A DNA stretch of 27,517 nt, from NCBI GenBank assembly GCA_002104905.1, contig MCFE01000902.1:1-27517 (forward strand), given 5' to 3'. Below are positions 9,624-20,449 of the stretch, one piece after another. Below the pieces are notes generated by a model. It was not told where the DNA came from. It saw only the letters and a program-made list of their open reading frames with translations, and did no database searches. Positions within the stretch are counted from its first letter, which is position 1. Each line of letters begins with the position of its first letter. This DNA is from Basidiobolus meristosporus CBS 931.73 (lineage: Eukaryota > Basidiobolomycota > Basidiobolomycetes > Basidiobolales > Basidiobolaceae). The position numbers and the translations under genes were made by a program.

Positions 9624-10037
9624 ATGTTCGATTTCGGAAGCTTACTCGGTCTTGGAGAAAGTGACCAAGCTCACCAACAAGTCTATGGGCAGGAGAGGCA
9701 CCATGAAGGTACTTTGTCTCATGAGGTCATTGCTGGAGCGGCTGGGTTTGAGGCAATGAAGGCGTATGAAAATCATCTTCGTCGGACTGGAGAGCAACCA
9801 AGCCACTCCCTTATGAAGGAGTTGTTGGCTGGTTTTGCTTCGGCTGAAGTTGACAAACTGGTTGAAACTAAAGGATTGGACTGGATTGATGCAGAGAAAG
9901 CAAAGAAACAAGCTCAAGCTCAAGCACATAGGGTATGACCAGGGCTCCAATCTCTAACTTCAGTAACTGTACTAATCGTTCTATTCCTTCAAATATAGCT
10001 TGCTGAGGAGAAGTATGGAGGTGGTACCGGATATTAA
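9624..10037 (+). CDS. CipC-like protein (DUF3759), 115 aa
   Basis: Exons 9624-9932 and 9999-10037 are joined over a 66-nt intron (GTATGA...ATAG, with an ACTAATC branch site) and encode 115 aa. The protein shows the family pattern: an N-terminal MFDFGSLLGLG, HEGTLSHEVIAGAAGFEAMKAYE split over the first helix, a second helix with LMKELLAGFASAEVDKLVE, and the conserved end AEEKYGGGTGY. CipC is a small fungal protein first noted as concanamycin-induced in Aspergillus; its biochemical role is unknown and it is often stress- or infection-responsive. An AAGCTC hexamer repeated about three times near 9910 encodes an AQAQAQA stretch. An upstream ATG at 9531 is before the TATA box, so the start is set at 9624. 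It converges on the tyrosinase gene. Confidence 0.85.
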
Positions 10038-10262
10038 TAAGTGGCGAGCTCTGTGTGAGATGAAATCAGGTTGCTTTTGTATTCACATGAAGCAGCACAA
10101 TGTTGTAACACATTGCAATTCAATGAGCTAATGAAATCCCAAACTGATAGCTTTGAATAAATTGGTTCCGTTGACAGTTACGCGCGATCTAGTCAATTTA
10201 TTTCAATCGCTTGTTGAAGTGGACCGCAAAAAAACTCGTCAAAAGAGATTTTATGTAATTTG

Positions 10263-11842
10263 CTAGTAGTAATCTACGCTGGAGCTCATGTACGCTCCTG
10301 CAGCTCTGACCAACGCATTACCATCTGGATTTATAACACTTGATTTGCTGGCATTTGCTTCAACCTCGCTGATAGGAACACCGGTCTTGATGGACTCTTC
10401 CATCAAAGGAATAAAGGCGCAAATGGGGAAACCCCTGTCGCATGGGTAGAGCTGATGATCTGGAAGATTCGACTCTTCGTACGAGGACTTGTAGGACTTG
10501 CCAATTTCTACACAGCGATCTACAGAACTCTGAAGTTGTGACAAGCATACTGGTGATAGGTAGCCTTGGCCGTTCAACCCATTCACGTATTCCGCATTGG
10601 TACTCTCCAGCTCACGAACCTCCGACACATTTAAGAACATCATACCAACCCATTCGGAAGACAACCCGAACGGAATACGCAAGCTCTTCGTTGAGCTACG
10701 GTCATTCAAGCTGGGCCCACCGAATTTTCCTTGATAAGAAAGAGGCTGGAATGGATTTGTGGTTACCTTACCAACATCAGCAGCTGCCCCACTCCAATCC
10801 TTTGGCCTAGTGAAATCAATCTGGCGGATGTCATCTGAAGGGGAGTTCGAGTAAATAGAACAGATCCCTGGACCACCATGGTCAAACATTGCCTTGACTG
10901 GGATGCCAAATGGGTGCATTATATCTGAATCTCTGGCATGGGAACCTCCAATTGTGTTGGTTCCGCCGTAGTCTCGATAGTTCTGGGGTGCCTTGGCTTG
11001 CCACAAAGCCCAGTTCTTATCTACGAAGCCGTGGTGCAAATAGAACACGGGGCTGGCAATTGTACAAAAATAATTAGTGTCTACACTGGTGCCACCGACA
11101 ATGCTCCTGAACCTACTCATTTGGACTGAAGAAATTAACCATATCCCCATTGATCGCCTGGTGCATTACGCCGTGCGGTCCTTGTTCAAAACGAGACACG
11201 AAAGTTCCGTAAGTTTCGTAACTATCACGCAGGAACTTGATAGACTCGGGCGACCATAAAGCCAAAATCCGGCCCTTTTCTCCGTTGAACTTTCTGGTCA
11301 AGCAATGCGGCAATGGCACCGTCACGGTCCAGTTTGCGAATGGGCCATCTTGCACACAGTTCTTCGGCCCTTGCCCGTTGCCACCAATGATCTTGAAGAT
11401 GAAGCTTTTTTCGGGTGCTTGGGAATCTAAAGACCAATCCTAAATGGGCTCAATGGTTAGAGAGTGCTTCCTGGCGCCTCAACAATAACAAGTCGCTCAC
11501 CCAGTATGGAATCACCACCTCAGGCACCACCAACTGCAACGCATACTCGTACAAGCGTATGAAGTATCTATGCCATGGAAGGAAGGCAGGCGTGCCGTGA
11601 GCAAAAGGCACATAGGAGTTGTGAATATCTGCGAATCGATCGAAGATCTCTAGTGTTTTTAGTTGCTGAATGGCGCTCAGCCAACCCTCTATTTCTTGCG
11701 GACTCATCTGGCGCACTTCTTTTCGAACAGAAATGGTTCGACATGGTCCAGGTTTTTCGCCGTAGAGCTGTCCAGATACTTCCTGGCCTCGAACCAGGGT
11801 GGCCGCCGAAAGAGACAACAACAATAAACTCTTTAAAAGCAT
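10263..11842 (-). CDS. Secreted tyrosinase (type-3 copper), 484 aa
   Basis: Exons 11501-11842, 11117-11439 and 10263-11052 (introns 61 and 64 nt) sum to 1455 nt. The N-terminus (MLLKSLLLLSLSAATLVRG) is a signal peptide. CuA ligands are His74, His82 (AHGTPAF) and His91 (LPWHRYF). CuB ligands are His203 and His207 (PHGVMH) and the His pair at 228-229 in DPVFYLHHGFVD. That last motif is completed only after splicing, which confirms intron 2. PYWDW spans intron 1. Tyrosinases oxidise phenols to quinones in melanin-type pathways. The position two residues before His82 is Phe, so the Cys-His thioether of Neurospora-type enzymes is absent. The remaining C-terminal region (about 260-484) has Cys residues and no obvious membrane anchor. 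Being secreted, it differs from classical cytosolic fungal tyrosinases. Confidence 0.92.
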
Positions 11843-12909
11843 ATTCAACGAGAATTTACTAGTCCTACGGTCTTGATCTGGACTCTTTGATCTAGCAATG
11901 GCCGGGGAGGAGAGGCTTAGGAAGGAAAAATCAACTACTCTAAGAATCCGAGACTTTCTCTGGAGGGTTAGAGTAAAGAGATGGGGTTCTTGTGGTACTT
12001 AAAAATCACTGTGCTGTAAACCTCTTGAGGGGCCATTATGTCAATATTTAAACCCTGTAACTGGGCAGAATCCTTGCATGCCGATCGAGAGCAAGATGAT
12101 GGGCGTTTCAAATGCTTTTTTGATACTAGTTGTGTTACAGGTTCGCTGTGTAGAGTGGTTACAACAAGGTGAGTGATTTGTGCTCGTTAGCAATGTAGTA
12201 AGCAACCCTCAACAAAATGGTCGAATCAACCCGGATTTCATTCGCCTCAACTAATTCGCATACGGTGAGACAGTTTCGTAACAAACCCGAAGCCCCAACT
12301 TCCTAACTTTGAACGAGTAACTCCGCTCAGTCCGAGTGTAGGAGGGGTTGTTTCAAGTCAATGCTCCTCAAACATTTCCCGCCATTCTTCATGAATATGA
12401 GCATAGCCACCCGGGTTTCATGGTGACCTCTATTGCACCCTGTATCCTGTTTCGCCTGGAGTCGAGTTGCTGGGCAACCTAGATGACGTTGTTGCTTGTT
12501 GGGGTTATGCAGCGCTTCTTCGTTGAAGCCACGACCATCAGACCGCCGGGGCTAGGGTGCCTCAGTAGGAACGTGGGATTCAGGAAGCGTCCGCTATAGG
12601 GATTATCACGAAATCCAGCCAAAATGTAAGGAGACCAGATTAAGCAAACCATGCGAGTTCCATGTTTCACGTCTCCACTCTGCATGATGGCGAATCAACA
12701 CCGCACATTCGAAATCACTAGAGATTCTTCGTATGATGTGGATTTCTAGAGAACGAATCGTTGATTACCCTATCGATTCGATGGCTGTACGGCAACTAAA
12801 AAAAAAAGAAATTCCTGCCAAATCTTTCAAGGTAGAGCAAAAAAAGCGCTTACAAAATAGTTGAAGGATAGTCTGAAATTAAACAGTTACCCTCATAAAC
12901 GTTACCCAC
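11843..12909. other. Promoter side of tyrosinase and WDR55, no gene seen
   Basis: About 1 kb between divergent genes. A minus-strand open frame at 12479-12685 begins with ATG and has fairly even codon use (68 aa), but shows no motif and no TATA or splice support; I do not call it. A run of ten A occurs near 12798-12807. Confidence 0.45.
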
Positions 12910-14488
12910 ATGGTATGCCATACAACTTCTCGACTGTGAGCTTCCTCTATCTGACTTGCATTTCTTAGGCCGAGGAAGAACTTGCACCCGAATCCCTGCA
13001 GTTGGAGTCACAGGTGTTCTCCCTAGCGTTTCATCCATCGCAAGATATTGTAGCAGCAGGTCTTATCACCGGTGATGTGCATTGGTAGTTGTCTGTCTCA
13101 CTGAAATGCATAAAGAAACGCGACTAAAAGGGTGAATTTTAGCTACAAATATGGTGTGGAAAAGAACGAGAACATCTATAGTGGAAAGTATCACAAAAAG
13201 TCGTGCCGTACCATAGAATTCAGCGAGGATGGAAAATGTAGGAGTTTTTCGGAAGGTCTTCGCCAAAAGACATCCAGCTAACCTCTTTTCGTAGTACTGT
13301 TCTCTGGCTCGAGAGACAAGTCAATCCAAGGTCTGGACATTGAGACACAACAAGTAACCTTTGTGAAGGCCAAGGCACATGAGTAAGCATCTCTCGATTG
13401 CGATATCGTGAAAACAAAGCACTAACCGCTATGTAAGCGATCCCATCAACACCATGCTTACACTGAATGAGCGCTACCTTACTACAGGAGACGATGCCGG
13501 TGTAGTGAAGGTATGACTGGATGTTCTCTGTACCAGCGCTTACTGCTAATGATTCTTCAAGCTCTGGGACATGCGCAAACAAGGCGAGGCTATGAAATGG
13601 CATGAAAACTCAGATTTCATTTCCAACATTACCTATGTGCCTGAGAAGAAAACTATGGTGGTGGCTGGGTAAGCGTACAATGCTAGTATTTGTGGCAACA
13701 GTCCATCTGCTTGCTTCGGACCGAAACTAAACTGCGTTTTTCAAGCGGGGATGGTTGTCTATCCGTATTCGACATTCGTAAATCGGAAGCAATAGCTGTA
13801 TCCGAAAACCAGGATGATGAACTATTGTCGGTTCAAGTGATCAAGAACGGGCGCAAAGCGGTGGTCGGCACACAGGAAGGTATACTTGGTATCTTCTCGT
13901 GGAACGATTGGGGAGATGTTACCGATCGCTTCTTGGGTCATCCTAAATCCATCGACACGATGATTAAAATTAATGAAGATGTTATCTGCACCGGCTCAAG
14001 CGACGGGTTGATTCGGTAAATCGTTTGGATTTCATTAGGTCGTTTACTGCATTACTAACCTCATGTCTGCGTCAAGTGTTGTTCAAATTCATCCAAACAA
14101 GCTATTGGGAGTAATCGGGGAGCACGATGACTTCCCAGTTGAACAGATTTGCATATCCCACGATCAGCGCTTCATGGGCAGCTGCGCACACGACCAAACA
14201 GTGAAATTCTGGAACGTTGGCTACTTGTTCGACGAAGATGACGATGAAGACGAAGAAGCGCTTGAGGCCGAGACTGAGGAGAAAGAACCCCAGATCGAGG
14301 TGGATCAGGAAGTCGCCAGCGTTGGTGACGTCGAGCATGCTGAGGCCAAGGACGCTGAGAATAGCGACCTCGAGGAACCAGAGAACAACAAGCGCAAGAA
14401 AAAGCAGAAGGAAAAGAAAGACAAAAAGCTCCCCGCGAAGTTCAATGTTGAAACGGCCGCTGCTGCCGATTTCTTCTCTGACTTGTAG
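12910..14488 (+). CDS. JIP5: WD-repeat protein Jip5/WDR55, 391 aa, eight exons
   Basis: Exons 12910-12912, 12969-13084, 13131-13237, 13295-13382, 13438-13510, 13562-13668, 13746-14015 and 14077-14488 total 1176 nt in frame. The first coding exon is the ATG alone, followed by a GTATGC donor; exon 2 then reads AEEELAPES. The WD repeats are visible as VFSLAFHPSQDIVAAGLITGDV, a GSRDKSIQ segment, LTTGDDAGVVKLWDMR, AGGDGCLSVFD and SCAHDQTVKFWNV. A long acidic stretch (about 305-360) and a Lys-rich tail (NNKRKKKQKEKKDKK) follow, typical of this nucleolar family. Jip5/WDR55 acts in ribosome biogenesis, in 60S/rRNA processing. Human WDR55 has a similar length. All six repeats were not delimited precisely. 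Introns are 46-77 nt. Confidence 0.9.
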
Positions 14489-14553
14489 TTTGCTGCAGCG
14501 CTCCCTGCCTTTGAATTCTCTTGCCAAAACCAAATCACCACTAGATTTGTACA

Positions 14554-15312
14554 TTAGGAAATAATCATGTCAATACACCCAGCAGCGCCTGTATTTTGAG
14601 TTGGTCCAGTCGATGATCCTGAATCAGTAATAAAGAACACCCGATTATCCATACAAATGAACCGAATCTTCGGCTCAGTGTTCAGCCCCTCACATGGAGC
14701 AATCTTCGCTAGCCATTGCTCATGAGAAGTCGTCACTGGCAGCACTTCCAGCTGCCATCATCCAAGATAATCCCTGAATGGTGGATCTATTGATCACGCA
14801 TTTGGCTCATCCTCTTTCTCCGCATTGAACATGATATTCAGATGATCTTAATAATCATCATTATTCAGGGGAAATCTGAGCATCCACTTAGCGTAATGCT
14901 ATAGGGGCTTTGATTACCTCAGGTTAATCTACAAGGGGATTGATTGTAAGATTACCGTATTGACATCCAATAGATTGGCAGGATTATATCCGCATTTTCA
15001 AACTACCTATTCTGCCACACTGCATTGGCAGGAATTCTGAAACCTCCTTTCCTTCCTGCTACTACGGTGGCTGCAGCAGTAACAATTGTGCTATCCCGAT
15101 GTTGCTGAATAGGGTTGATTTAAATGCACTCAATCCTCGACGGACCTAAAATGATTGATATGGGTGGGTGTTTCTGTTCTACTGTGGGCCCTTGGTATCT
15201 GATTGATTATGCTGATTCTCTCGGCTAGACTATGGCACTGGCCACCGGACGTGGTGCTCTGTTGACTGCAACAAGCCTCAACGCACGCTTTGACGATATG
15301 CTCATTGTTCAT
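14554..15312 (-). other. Unresolved coding-like segments, possible multi-exon gene
   Basis: Three minus-strand blocks read like protein. One at 15130-15312 begins with ATG (MNNEHIVKACVEACC...). One at about 15013-15105 follows a TTCAG acceptor-like site (DSTIVTAAATVVAGRKGGF...). One at 14554-14764 (LPVTTSHEQWLAKIAP...) ends in TAA. The obvious donor/acceptor pairs between them do not keep frame, so I cannot assemble a gene. It could be a gene with introns I misplace, a decayed gene, or chance. Nothing in the blocks matches a family I know. It is tail-to-tail with WDR55. Confidence 0.2.
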
Positions 15313-15522
15313 TGTATATTAAAGCGGAACCCCAACAGGCAGCGGTTGAGCCGCTTTGCAAGCTACGTGACTTCACTCTGCCAATGCTTATGAAGGTGGG
15401 ATTTGATTGAATTGAAATATAACCATAAATCAAGGTTATCTATTGGGCTCCGCCTTCCAGATGATTTTACAGGCATGTGATGCATCACATTTGATAAACC
15501 TCTGTGGTCCCTTTTCATAAGG

Positions 15523-15530
15523 TATATAAG
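15523..15530 (+). promoter_or_regulatory. TATA box of the carnitine carrier gene
   Basis: TATATAAG about 95 nt before the ATG at 15625, followed by a CT-rich stretch (about 15597-15617), a common fungal core-promoter arrangement. Confidence 0.55.
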
Positions 15531-15624
15531 CCAAAGGGCTTCCATAGGTTTACTTATTGGCCTTGGCCTCCCCATTATACCACCTTCATCTACCGTCTCA
15601 CTCTTTTCTCCTTCTGTATCAAAT

Positions 15625-16697
15625 ATGAGCGCCGAGGAAGCTGTGTCAAGACCTACTTTGATAGAGAAGGTTCCTCAACTCGAGGAAAAGCCCAACGTGG
15701 CTGCTACGTCAGGCGTGAAATCATTCTTGTCAGGCGGATTTGGTGGTATCTGCCTTGTAGCAGCTGGTCATCCCTTGGACCTTATTAAGGTCCGTCTTCA
15801 GACATCCAATGCTTATACTGGCATCGTCGATTGTTTCAAAAAAACCCTTGCTAGAGATGGGATTCGCGGTCTATACCGTGGTATGTCTACACCTCTTATC
15901 GGCGTAACTCCCATCTTCGCCACCTGCTTCTGGGGCTATGATATGGGCAAAAAACTACAAATTTGGGCACTTGGCCTGGTAAGCGGCATTGAGAGAACCT
16001 CCCCCCCCCCGTAGAAGATCATTACTAACTGACCTTATCCCTTAAGGATCCTAACGCCAAATTAAGCATGAACCAAATCTTGTTCGCCGGTGGGTTTTCC
16101 GCTATCCCGGCTACTCTGCTGATGACGCCTACTGAACGTATCAAATGCCTGCTTCAGATTCAAGGCGAGGCGGGTGGTGTTCAGAAATACAAGGGACCAA
16201 TTGATGCTGCTGTTGGCATTTTCAAAGAAGGTGGTATGCGCAGTCTATTCAGAGGAACTGGTGCAACATTGCTGAGAGATATACCGGGCTCAGTTGCATA
16301 CTTCGGCGCATATGAATACGCAAAGGCAGCCTTGTCTGATAACTCAAATCCAGATACCCTCAGCCCAGTTGCTGTATTGGTGGCTGGTGGATTGGCAGGT
16401 ATGGCCAATTGGGCAGTTGCTATAGTAAGTAAATGTTTCACTACTATCTATGATCGAGACATTTCGACTTAACATTTCTTTCGTCAGCCCCCCGATGTAT
16501 TGAAATCTCGTCTTCAAACCGCACCCGAGGGTACCTATAAGGGTGTCATGGATGTGTTCACTCATCTTATGCGTACTGAAGGACCCAGTGCATTGTTCCG
16601 CGGCCTCGGACCAGCAATGTTGCGTGCCTTCCCCGCAAATGCCGCTTGTTTCCTAGGTGTTGAGGCGTCCTTGAAAGTAATGAATTCAGCTTGGTAG
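15625..16697 (+). CDS. CRC1: Mitochondrial carnitine/acylcarnitine carrier, 313 aa
   Basis: Exons 15625-15978, 16047-16424 and 16488-16697 total 942 nt. The three mitochondrial-carrier repeats are plain: [12 protein letters not shown] (about 49-60), [13 protein letters not shown] (145-157) and [17 protein letters not shown] (245-261). The second and third have the exact residues typical of the carnitine/acylcarnitine subfamily (SLC25A20, yeast Crc1), as does [14 protein letters not shown] near the end. It exchanges acylcarnitines for carnitine across the inner mitochondrial membrane, feeding mitochondrial acetyl units or fatty acids. The first intron has a run of about ten C just before its 3' part, and the second uses a GTAAGT donor. 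The length fits the family. The 30-residue N-terminal extension before the first helix is normal for fungal members. Confidence 0.95.
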
Positions 16698-17566
16698 ACT
16701 ATCGAAGTGAGATATACTACAACGCTCTACATCCACAACGAAACACTCAAGTAATGTAACCACATTTGCAAACCCCTCCCCACCAAGCCTCCCAGTCACC
16801 CATCGGAACGGACCATGCTTCTTCGTAGCTTGATTAATCTAATTAGGATATATATGGCATCGAAGCTCTATGCTCATATAGCCTCTAGTTCAGTCTTGTT
16901 TGGCTCTCCCTTTATAAGATATTGTTGTATAAAATCCCAAAAATAAATGTCTTTAGGGTTGGATGCCTAGTCTATCAGGAGTGTATGATCTGTATGGCTT
17001 GGTCCATGAGTGCTGGGCTGGTGAATTGTGAAACGCTAGTAATGTGGTCCAACTCCCCTTCCCTAGGGTGAATTTGGGAACTGGCGAGACACGTGGCGTC
17101 CGATTATCTATCAAATCAAGTTTATCGATCCCATCCCTTCTGTGAGTACGCCAAGCACGAATTGGCGGCTGTGGTCACACACACCTTACCACTCCATCTA
17201 CAGCATTTCATAAATCTTCAGATCATCACCATCAGGGTCAGTCGAATGCAGGATGATCTTCCCCCTCTCCATTGGTTGCCGAGATCCTGCGCCAGGCATC
17301 CAAGCCAAGCCATTTGCTGTGTGGTTGTTGGAACTAAGAAACATGCGTTGTTTATTAGATTTGGTTAACTAGAGGTTCTATACAAAAGAATCAATAATGG
17401 ACTGGGCACATAGTATCGCTCTAAAGGACACGAAACTTAAATAATACAATCAATGATAATGCAGACAGGTGATCGGATGAAGGCGGGACATGACGAGACG
17501 GAATAGGTATTGCTAACGATTGGTGCCTCACATTCTATTACAGGCGCTGTTAACATGGAATGCGGT
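16698..17566. other. Tail-to-tail gap between carnitine carrier and threonine dehydratase
   Basis: Mostly 3' UTR-like sequence. On the minus strand, around 17205-17300, a stretch reads MPGAGSRQPMERGK followed by HSTDPDGDDLKIYEML and a stop; it is isolated and I cannot attach it to other exons. Nothing else is supported. Confidence 0.4.
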
Positions 17567-19413
17567 TCAACTCGTAAACTCATCAACAGAAGCGTACCTT
17601 AAAAATTGTTTGTAGACTGGGTTCTCACTCTCGTCAACATACGGGTATTTCAAATTATTCAAGAATTCCTGGAACTGCTCGGCCTCTGGTGGGGGAACTT
17701 GGATTCCAACAAGGACACGACCAGTATCTAGTGTGGTGTTAGTTCACCGCCAAAACAGCAACATGCATCGGAACCAACACAAACCTGCGCCAAAGTTGCG
17801 GTAATGGAAGAGGCTGACGTTCCATCCGCTCTTCAATCCAGTTAAGAACTGTTTCAAGGCCCCTGGGCGTTCTGGGAATTCAAATCTATAGAGACGCTCA
17901 TTTTCTACTCCGCTGCGACCACCGATCAGATAGCGGGCATGTGTTTTGGCCATTTCATTGTCGCTGATATCTTGTCCCTTCATCCCCATGCTCTCCAGCT
18001 CGCCGAAGATCTGGCTTAGCTCTTGTTTGCGATTTACGACGGTGAATGATGTGAATATGTAAGCTTCCTTGGGGTTCGAATAACGATAAATAAACTCGGT
18101 AATGGGGCGGGGATAGATAGAATTGTAGAGTTTCATAAAGCTCCCTGGTTCTTCGGGTATGATGGCGGTGATCAAGGCCTCGCGTTTCTCACCAAGCTCT
18201 GCACGCTCGGCCACGAAACGAAGACGATCGAAATTCATGTTGGCCCCGCTGGTGACGGCGATGACCGTTTTGTTTTCGTACTTGTTTTGCAGTAACCATT
18301 TCTTAGCTCCTGCGACCCCTAGCGCACCTGCAGGCTCCACAATTGAACGAGAATCTATAGGTTGAAGAGATTAGCAACTGCAATATCCATGCGCAGAGGC
18401 TCCAACAAACCTTCAAAGATGTCCTTGATAGCAGCGCATATCTGATCGTTGGTAACCTGGACCATATCGTCCAATAGTTCATTGCAAACACGGAATGTCT
18501 CTGTTCCGACCAGGCGTACCGCGGCCCCATCAGCGAACAAACCCACCTCTGGAAGTTCGCATGGATGTCCCTTGGCCAGCGCTTCCGTCATGGCAAATGA
18601 ATCGTGTGTTTCAACACCAATGACCTTGATTTTAGGATAGACTCTTTTGACATATGCAGCAATGCCAGCGGCAAGGCCTCCACCACCAATGGCACAGAAT
18701 ATGGCATCGATTTTATCAAGTGGGTGCTGTTTCAGCATCTCCAGAGCAACAGTACCCTGGCCAGCAATGACATAAGGATCATCGTACGGAGGAATGTTGA
18801 CGAGTCCGCGCTCAGAAGCCAAACGTGCGCACTCTACTTTCGCCGCATCGAAATCGTTGCCATGGAGAACAACGTTTCCGCCCAAACGTTTAACGTTCCT
18901 CCACTTGATTTCAGGGGTAGGGGTAGGCATCACGATGGTGGCATCGATTCCCAACTTCTTAGCTGCAAAGGCTGTTACGCGTCGACATGGTTAGTCTAGC
19001 GTATAGAAAGTATGCGGTCCATAGACAAACGTACCAACTCCTTGAGCATGATTGCCGGCAGAGCAAGCGATGACCCCGCGGGCTTTTTCCTCGGGGGTCA
19101 GGTGATACATCCTATTGTAAGCCCCGCGAATCTTAAAGGAGAACACCGGTTGAAGGTCCTCTCTCTTCAGCAGGATGCTGTTTCCTAGGCGGTTGGATAG
19201 ATTCACGGCATGCTGTAACGGAGTTTGGATAGCAACATCATAGACGGGGGCGGTTAGGATTAACTGTAAGTAGTCAGGTTGCTCTGGCTGCTTAGAGCTG
19301 TCGGGTTTCTATCAAAGCGTTAGTGACATCTAGGGTGGATCGCTAGGCGGGCGCTGCTTTACCTCAGTCATCGATGTGGGGGAAGTATTCTCTTTGGCGT
19401 CAAGCTGTACCAT
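17567..19413 (-). CDS. ILV1: Threonine dehydratase (threonine deaminase), 538 aa
   Basis: Exons 19363-19413, 19035-19308, 18411-18971, 17785-18354 and 17567-17727 total 1617 nt. It is a PLP enzyme that deaminates threonine to 2-oxobutanoate, the first step of isoleucine synthesis. The PLP lysine is Lys76 in [19 protein letters not shown] follows, and GGGGLAAG is the phosphate-binding loop. After the catalytic domain come two ACT-like regulatory domains (about 350-420, and 445-525 with [18 protein letters not shown]), normally the site of isoleucine feedback inhibition. Introns 3 and 4 use GTTTGT donors. The N-terminus ([17 protein letters not shown]) is acidic and lacks a mitochondrial presequence. 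A TATTTAAA element about 20-30 nt upstream argues against a missed upstream exon. The protein ends with an extra YASVDEFTS after the usual NPVYKQFLR. Confidence 0.95.
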
Positions 19414-20449
19414 CACTATTTTTCGGTGACTCTTTTAAATATCAGCTGGAGGGGGCACTCGGGGGATATTAACAGGGCAGTAGTTGATTTGATATGGACA
19501 GGGCATCTCCACGCCATTTAAATAATCGTGCTACCCATGAATATTCATAGGGAATCGTCGCTTCTGTTCGCTCGGCTCTCGCATTATAGCGCTGTGTGTC
19601 GCTCGATGCGAATAGAGTTGAACTAAAAAACGCATATAGACAGTAATAAATACACTCGTGGATCTCATAGGAAGGTCGGTGTCTGTATAACTGAATGCTG
19701 TCCATTGATGCGAATCTCACCTTTCCCTAATAAGGAACTCCAACTCGATACAAGTTGATGATCTTAAATATTTTCAACTTCCATATTGACGTCTCTCCGG
19801 GATGATTGGTGGGTGGGCCGGCGTTTAAATTGGTAGTCATACCTTGCTGGTATCTATGGAAATTCAGGCGATTGTACGGATTCGATCACATGCACCACTG
19901 ATTATATCCGATTCATTTCGACATCATAGAGCTCTGTGGAGAGCCAGCATTCAGTCGATTGATCATCATGACACTCAGCAACAGGACGGGACAAAATCCC
20001 AGTAAGAATGAGTCATGGCGATTAGACTACAGCACGACGAAAGGGGCGGCCGTGTCAAAATGAGTCAAGCTGCATCACATCCATGAAACATCGGCCTGGC
20101 GCTGTGTTTCTAGATTTCAACCAAAATACGGGATTGAGGGACCGAAAATAATGCTAATGGCAAGGAGATGATTGTTGGAAACTTTATTGTGCCTGCGCCC
20201 CGCACGTTTATGGATTGCGCTATCGAGAGTGTGGGTGATAAAGAAATCACGATAGCAGTTCCGACTCTCCCTTGGCCGCAATTGGGCCATCAAGTGTGCA
20301 CGCAAGCTAGGCTTGGGAGTGCTGAATTGAATGTTGAAGAATAACTGAAAGGGTGACAGGAGTCGTATTCATCAGACCAGGTGGGTTCTTAAGGGCAGGA
20401 AGGCCGGAAAATCATTTGCGTAAACGATCCCTGTGGAGGAGACTTGCGC
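19414..20449. other. Intergenic region, no gene seen
   Basis: This contains the threonine dehydratase promoter: a TATTTAAA-like element around 19434-19442 on the minus strand, preceded by a C-rich patch. The rest lies beyond the 3' end of the Cut8-like gene. Short open frames (19469-19720, 20117-20305) lack motifs and mostly lack ATG starts. Confidence 0.45.

Noticed and set aside
11053-11116. Reading through tyrosinase intron 2, which gives an open but altered CuB region
   Set aside because: Splicing at GTAGGT...GCCAG restores the invariant Asp-Pro before the FYLHH motif.
14102-14554. 150-codon minus-strand frame opposite the WDR55 acidic tail
   Set aside because: It is the mirror of a low-complexity GAA/GAT-rich coding region and has no independent support.
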